Shown: positions 7,056 through 11,904 of the stretch, piece after piece
How the letters are laid out: every line of letters begins with the position of its first letter
Position numbering within the stretch: position 1 is the first letter of the stretch
Assembly: GCA_018820745.1 (NCBI GenBank)
Contig: JAHJNP010000243.1
Span: 1 to 11,904 of the forward strand
DNA length: 11,904 nucleotides
Origin: Gammaproteobacteria bacterium
GTDB lineage: Bacteria > Pseudomonadota > Gammaproteobacteria > Burkholderiales > Thiobacillaceae
Direction of reading: 5' to 3'
Made by a program: the position numbers and the translations under genes
Notes under the pieces: generated by a model
Told to the model about the DNA's origin: nothing
The model's database searches: none
What the model saw: only the letters and a program-made list of their open reading frames with translations

Positions 7056-7782
7056 GGCGTATCCGATAATGCTTGAGGTTGATCACTTTGGCTGCAGGCG
7101 ATAATAAACGCTGTGCCACCGGCGTTTTCCACTGCGGCAAAATAATGTTCATGCCCTGCACGCGCTTCACCGCCTGCAGGAAATACACGCCGCCGCCCAT
7201 GGCCCACCAGCGATCGCCCGCCGGCTCCATGAAGCGCATCCGCCGCAGCCAGGATTCGCGGTTGACCGGTGGGCGGTAGCAGCACATGCTGCCAGCCGCC
7301 ACCTCGAGCCCGAGCAGGGCCATCCAGTCCCTCACCCGCGAAATATTCAGGAAACTGCCGTTCCACGGATAGCCGCGTTCGCCCCCCTGCAGCACCCGCG
7401 CCAGTCCCCACAGGCTGCGCGGATTGAACCCGGCCAGCACCAGGCGGCCCTCCGGGCGCAATACCCGTTCGGCCTCGCGCAGCACCTGGTGCGGGTTGGC
7501 GCTGAATTCGAGCACATGCGGCAGCAGCAGCAGATCGAGCGAATGGCTCTCGAACGGCATGAACATGGGATCGGCCCGCACCCCGGCAGCCGTTTCCACC
7601 GCGCAGGTCACGCGTAGCGGAATGCGGCTGTTGCGCAGAAAGTCGATGTGCGGCAGGCCGACCTGTACCGCGTTGAAACCGAACACATCCGACACCGCGT
7701 TGTCGAAATAGCGTTGCTCGCGGAACAGCAGATGCTGCCCCAGCGGGGTTTCAAACCATCCGGCATCCAGCTTGGATAACAT
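7045..7782 (-). CDS. YafS-like putative SAM-dependent methyltransferase
   Basis: A predicted cytoplasmic class I methyltransferase of 245 residues; substrate unknown. The second half of the fold is clear: [20 protein letters not shown] (71-90) is the motif II/III region, then [21 protein letters not shown] (101-121) and LLGLEV (156-161). The usual glycine-rich motif I (D/ExGxGxG) is not evident; the equivalent stretch [12 protein letters not shown] (38-49) has one glycine. This is the pattern I expect of the YafS group, which sits with gloB and rnhA in many proteobacteria. It ends in a basic tail (HYRIRRER). The ATG at 7782 has AGGAGGAG about six bases upstream. It is first in a five-gene minus-strand unit and divergent from gloB, 29 bases away. 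Because motif I is degenerate, activity cannot be assumed. Confidence 0.85.
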   Translation of the reverse strand: MLSKLDAGWFETPLGQHLLFREQRYFDNAVSDVFGFNAVQVGLPHIDFLRNSRIPLRVTCAVETAAGVRADPMFMPFESHSLDLLLLPHVLEFSANPHQVLREAERVLRPEGRLVLAGFNPRSLWGLARVLQGGERGYPWNGSFLNISRVRDWMALLGLEVAAGSMCCYRPPVNRESWLRRMRFMEPAGDRWWAMGGGVYFLQAVKRVQGMNIILPQWKTPVAQRLLSPAAKVINLKHYRIRRER

Positions 7783-7811
7783 AGCGACTCCTCCTGTCCG
7801 GCAGACCTATT

Positions 7812-8582
7812 ATGTTGACACTTATTTCCCTGCCTGCGTTCGAAGACAACTACATCTGGGTGTGGCACGACGAGCACCACGCGGTCGCGATCGATCCCGG
7901 CGATCCGGCGCCGCTGATCGCTTTTCTCGACGCCCATCAACTCGCCCTGACCGCGGTGCTGATCACCCACCACCACCGCGACCATACTGGTGGCAACGCC
8001 TGCCTGCGTCAACGTTACGACTGTGCTATCTACGCGCCGGAGAACCCGCGCATTCCTGCCGTCAGCCAGGTCCTGCGCGGCGGCGATACAGTGGACATCG
8101 CCGAACCGCGCTTGCACTTCGAGGTGCTGGCCACGCCGGGCCACACGCTCGACCATATCAGCTATGTCGGACACGGCTGCCTGTTCTGCGGCGACACCGT
8201 TTTCGGCTGCGGATGCGGCAAGCTGTTCGAAGGCAGCCCCGCGATGATGGCCGCCAGCCTCGATGCCATTTTAACGCTGCCCGATACTACCCGGGTCTGC
8301 TGCGCGCACGAATACACCCTGAGCAATATTGACTTTGCCAAAACCATTGATGGCAGCAATCCCGCGCTGCTGGAGCGCGAGCGCGCCGACCGTGCCCTGC
8401 GGGCGCAAAACCGACCCACCCTGCCCTCCACCCTGGCGCTGGAAAAAGCCACCAATCCCTTCCTGCGCTTTCACGACCCCACCATGGCGGCTTTTGCCGC
8501 CCGCTATCTGAAACGCCCACACCCCGCCCCGTCCGAAGTGTTCGGCGCGATCCGCGCCGCGAAGGACGCCTGGGACGGTTGA
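7812..8582 (+). CDS. gloB: Hydroxyacylglutathione hydrolase (glyoxalase II)
   Basis: Hydrolyses S-lactoylglutathione to D-lactate and glutathione, completing methylglyoxal detoxification in the cytoplasm. It is a metallo-beta-lactamase-fold enzyme of 256 residues, the usual size. The metal-binding signature THHHRDHTGG is at 52-61 (H53, H55, D57, H58). The other ligands are H111 (TPGHTLDH), D128 (FCGDTVF) and H166 (CAHEYTLSN). The C-terminal glyoxalase II region that binds glutathione follows (RPTLPSTLALEKATNPFLR, 201-219). The segment FGCGCGKLFEG (131-141) is typical, with one extra cysteine compared with the common SAGCGRLFEG form. The ATG at 7812 fits the family N-terminus (MLTLISLPAFEDNYIW). 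No good ribosome binding site is seen. Confidence 0.97.
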   Translation: MLTLISLPAFEDNYIWVWHDEHHAVAIDPGDPAPLIAFLDAHQLALTAVLITHHHRDHTGGNACLRQRYDCAIYAPENPRIPAVSQVLRGGDTVDIAEPRLHFEVLATPGHTLDHISYVGHGCLFCGDTVFGCGCGKLFEGSPAMMAASLDAILTLPDTTRVCCAHEYTLSNIDFAKTIDGSNPALLERERADRALRAQNRPTLPSTLALEKATNPFLRFHDPTMAAFAARYLKRPHPAPSEVFGAIRAAKDAWDG

Positions 8583-8610
8583 CCGATCCCCGTCCTGCCC
8601 CCTCCGACTC

Positions 8611-8728
8611 TTTCATGAATTGCCGCGTGCCCTCGCGGGTCAGCGGAGTCGCTGCGTTTCAGCGTTTGCGGATACGGCACCTTCTGGGGGGACAATATCC
8701 TGCGCAATCATCACGCGAATTCATGAAA
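8611..8728. repeat. Pair of 17-19 base inverted repeats between gloB and mltD
   Basis: The left arm (8611-8629) reads TTTCATGAATTGCCGCGTG and the right arm (8712-8728) reads CACGCGAATTCATGAAA. The reverse complement of the right arm is TTTCATGAATTCGCGTG, which matches the left arm except for two extra bases. Each arm contains the self-palindrome TTCATGAA, so each could be a dimeric protein site on its own. The arms are 82 bases apart. The right arm is 43 bases before the mltD start. The stretch between them (8630-8711) shows no gene, good promoter or terminator. Either an operator pair or a folded RNA leader is possible; neither is proven. Confidence 0.6.
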
Positions 8729-8771
8729 CATCCGGGTTAGGATGGGGCCTTGTTGAGTACGGGAGACCGCC

Positions 8772-10163
8772 TTGCCCGGAATCAGGTCAGCCGGTATCAC
8801 CGGCATCAAATTCAATCTGTTCAGCCTGGCTGTGCTGGCGCTACTATTCAGTTTCCCAGCGCATGCCGAAGAATCCGGTGCCAGCCCGCAGACGCTGGAT
8901 GCACATGAAGAAGCCCCGATCATTCCGGTTCCGGTGTGGCACGAGGACACCGCCAACGACACGGGGGACGATGAAGCCACCGCCGAAGCCGACCACAATG
9001 ATGTCTGGCAGCGCATCCGCAACGGCTTCGGGGTCGACGAAGATGCCTCCCAGAACCCGCTGGTTGCCGCTCACGAATCCTGGTTCGCCGCCCGACCGGA
9101 AAACGTGCACCGCCTGGCCGAGCGCTCGCGACCCTTCCTGTACCACATTGTCGAGGAGCTCGACCGGCGCGACATGCCGATGGAAATCGCATTGCTGCCG
9201 ATGATCGAAAGTGCGTTCAACCCCGCCGCGCTGTCATCGTCCGCTGCCTCCGGGATCTGGCAGTTCATCCCCGCCACCGGGCGCCATTACGGGCTCAGGC
9301 AGGACACCTGGTATGACGGCCGGCGCGACTTCACCGCGGCCACGAATGCCGCGCTCGATTACCTGGGCAAGCTTTTTCTCGACTTTGGCGACTGGCAGCT
9401 GGCGCTGGCGGCATACAACTGTGGCGAGGGCTGCGTCGCCCGCGCCATCCGGAAGAATGTCCAGCTTGGACTGCCCACCGACTACGCCAGCCTGACGCTG
9501 CCGAATGAGACCCGGCACTACGTTCCCAAGCTGCTGGCGCTGAAAAGTCTGATACGCGAGCCTGAACCGTACGGCATCGCCATCGAGCAGCTGCCGGACC
9601 AGCCCTACTTCGATCAGGTCACCGTCCATGCCAGCATGGACATTCATTCCGCCGCGCGTCTGGCAGACATGAGCAGCGACGAGTTCATTGCGCTGAACGC
9701 CGCCTTCCCGCGCAATCTCATCCGCTCCGACACGCCGGTCAACCTGCTGCTGCCGGTTGGCAAGACCGACGCTTTCCAGCGCAACCTGGCAACCGGCAGC
9801 TGGGATACCTGGCAGCCCTACGCCGCGAAAAAGGGCGAGCGCTCCACGGCCATAGCCAAGCGTTTCGACATCAGCCTCGCTCGCCTCGAAGAACACAACC
9901 AGTTGCACACAAAAAACGGCAAACTGGTGCGTGCGCAGACCATCCTGGTTCCGGTCAGGCGCCACGGCACGGTTGCGGCGCAAAATGGCATATCTACCCC
10001 GTTGGCAGCACCGGCCCGGCATGTCGTACGGCGCGGCGACACCCTGCACGCCATTGCGCGGCATTTCGCGGTCAGCCTGGCGGACCTCAGGACGTGGAAT
10101 CCGATTTTCAGGAAAAGCAGCACGATCCGCGTGGGGCAGATGGTCGTCGTCAGGCAGCCCTGA
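8772..10163 (+). CDS. mltD: Lytic murein transglycosylase MltD with two LysM domains
   Basis: Cleaves peptidoglycan glycan strands in the periplasm, forming 1,6-anhydro-muropeptides during wall turnover. It has 463 residues. A signal peptide (1-32) has the core FNLFSLAVLALLFSF and ends AHA before EE. There is no lipobox cysteine, unlike E. coli MltD, so the protein is probably soluble or held by LysM binding. An acidic linker covers about 33-80. The SLT domain (about 115-235) carries the catalytic glutamate E146 in MIESAFNP, GIWQFIPATGRHYGL (161-175) and AYNCGEG (214-220). Two LysM repeats for glycan binding lie at about 348-396 and 416-461. The TTG start has GGGAG seven bases upstream. The gene next to it is gloB, the conserved neighbour of mltD in proteobacteria. 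I see no clear promoter in the 190-base gap. Confidence 0.93.
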   Translation: MPGIRSAGITGIKFNLFSLAVLALLFSFPAHAEESGASPQTLDAHEEAPIIPVPVWHEDTANDTGDDEATAEADHNDVWQRIRNGFGVDEDASQNPLVAAHESWFAARPENVHRLAERSRPFLYHIVEELDRRDMPMEIALLPMIESAFNPAALSSSAASGIWQFIPATGRHYGLRQDTWYDGRRDFTAATNAALDYLGKLFLDFGDWQLALAAYNCGEGCVARAIRKNVQLGLPTDYASLTLPNETRHYVPKLLALKSLIREPEPYGIAIEQLPDQPYFDQVTVHASMDIHSAARLADMSSDEFIALNAAFPRNLIRSDTPVNLLLPVGKTDAFQRNLATGSWDTWQPYAAKKGERSTAIAKRFDISLARLEEHNQLHTKNGKLVRAQTILVPVRRHGTVAAQNGISTPLAAPARHVVRRGDTLHAIARHFAVSLADLRTWNPIFRKSSTIRVGQMVVVRQP

Positions 10164-10170
10164 TCAGCGC

Positions 10171-10188
10171 CGCGCCGGCGCCGGCGCG
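10171..10188. repeat. Perfect 18-base GC-only palindrome between convergent genes
   Basis: CGCGCCGGCGCCGGCGCG equals its own reverse complement. It lies 7 bases after the mltD stop and 20 bases before the end of the convergent small membrane protein gene. No T-tract follows on either strand, so it is not a standard intrinsic terminator. It might still slow polymerase between converging genes. Confidence 0.5.
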
Positions 10189-10208
10189 AAACGGGAACAG
10201 GATCCGCT

Positions 10209-10406
10209 TCAGTCGGGCGCAGGCGGTTCTTCGCGCTTGTCCGACATCACCAGCGCCATGCCCACGGCCGCCAGCACCATCCACAGCACCGCCGCCCAGA
10301 TGCCCAGCGCATCCGACAGCGGCCCCATGAAAAACAGCGTCAGCATCGCTACCGCCAGCACCCCGTTGCCGATCCAGAAATTGTGACTGCGTTTACCGGT
10401 ATTCAA
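10209..10406 (-). CDS. Small two-helix membrane protein, function unknown
   Basis: A 65-residue protein that I cannot assign to a named family. It has a basic N-terminus (MNTGKRSHNFW), one hydrophobic helix at about 12-30 (IGNGVLAVAMLTLFFMG), a short turn, a second helix at about 36-54 (IWAAVLWMVLAAVGMALVM), and a charged tail (SDKREEPPAPD). It is therefore probably a small inner-membrane protein with both ends in the cytoplasm. The start is TTG (10404-10406) with GGAGAG about six bases upstream. It begins 18 bases after the stop of the ABC ATPase gene on the same strand, so it may be the last gene of that unit. Being real rather than chance is supported by the ribosome binding site and the clean two-helix pattern. 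A role with the transporter is possible but unsupported by motifs. Confidence 0.7.
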   Translation of the reverse strand: MNTGKRSHNFWIGNGVLAVAMLTLFFMGPLSDALGIWAAVLWMVLAAVGMALVMSDKREEPPAPD

Positions 10407-10424
10407 TGTGTCTCTCCAAAATGC

Positions 10425-11904
<1,480 letters not shown>

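Noticed and set aside
7815..7820. A perfect TTGACA hexamer at the gloB start
   Set aside because: No -10 element lies 16-18 bases downstream, and it is part of the gloB coding sequence (codons 2-3).
8790..8804. Hairpin GCCGGT-ATC-ACCGGC just after the mltD start
   Set aside because: It is a short 6-base-pair stem inside coding sequence and easily arises by chance at this GC content. No evidence that it controls translation.

Overview
This window is GC-rich and densely coded. It looks like chromosomal DNA of a betaproteobacterium, perhaps a Thiobacillus- or Rhodocyclales-like lineage. That rests on the protein flavour and on the order gloB / YafS-like methyltransferase / rnhA / dnaQ with mltD beside gloB, a neighbourhood also known in Gammaproteobacteria. 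The genus cannot be fixed from the sequence. I see no rRNA, tRNA, CRISPR array, transposase or integrase. No stretch longer than 300 bases lacks a gene; the longest gap is about 190 bases, between gloB and mltD.

Left part, plus strand (1-2840): the 3' end of mfd (transcription-repair coupling factor), then serB (phosphoserine phosphatase) 13 bases later. Next comes a stand-alone flgM (anti-sigma-28 factor) with a textbook FliA/sigma-28 promoter in front and a strong intrinsic terminator behind. A 69-residue heavy-metal-associated (CopZ-like) protein follows.

Middle part, minus strand (7782 down to 2863): five genes packed end to end with overlaps or a 7-base gap. They are a YafS-like methyltransferase, rnhA (RNase HI), dnaQ (proofreading exonuclease, Pol III epsilon), a secreted ABC-type substrate-binding protein, and a membrane HAMP-GGDEF-EAL protein. 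The last two are each joined to the gene before them by a TTGA stop/start overlap with a strong ribosome binding site. No transporter permease is nearby. The pair therefore looks like a periplasmic-ligand to cyclic-di-GMP sensing module attached to the end of a DNA replication operon. This is the best candidate in the window for an under-described system.

Right part: gloB (glyoxalase II) is divergent from the methyltransferase, with 29 bases between them. The gap that follows holds a pair of 17-19 base inverted repeats. Then comes mltD (lytic transglycosylase with two LysM domains, signal peptide but no lipobox). The window ends on the minus strand with a 65-residue two-helix membrane protein and the C-terminal part of a fused double-ATPase peptide/nickel-type ABC protein. 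That protein carries two four-cysteine motifs and runs off the right edge.

Most genes here are ordinary conserved housekeeping genes. The points worth a second look are the sensor pair, the isolated sigma-28-controlled flgM, the inverted repeats upstream of mltD, and frequent TTG starts in strong ribosome-binding contexts.
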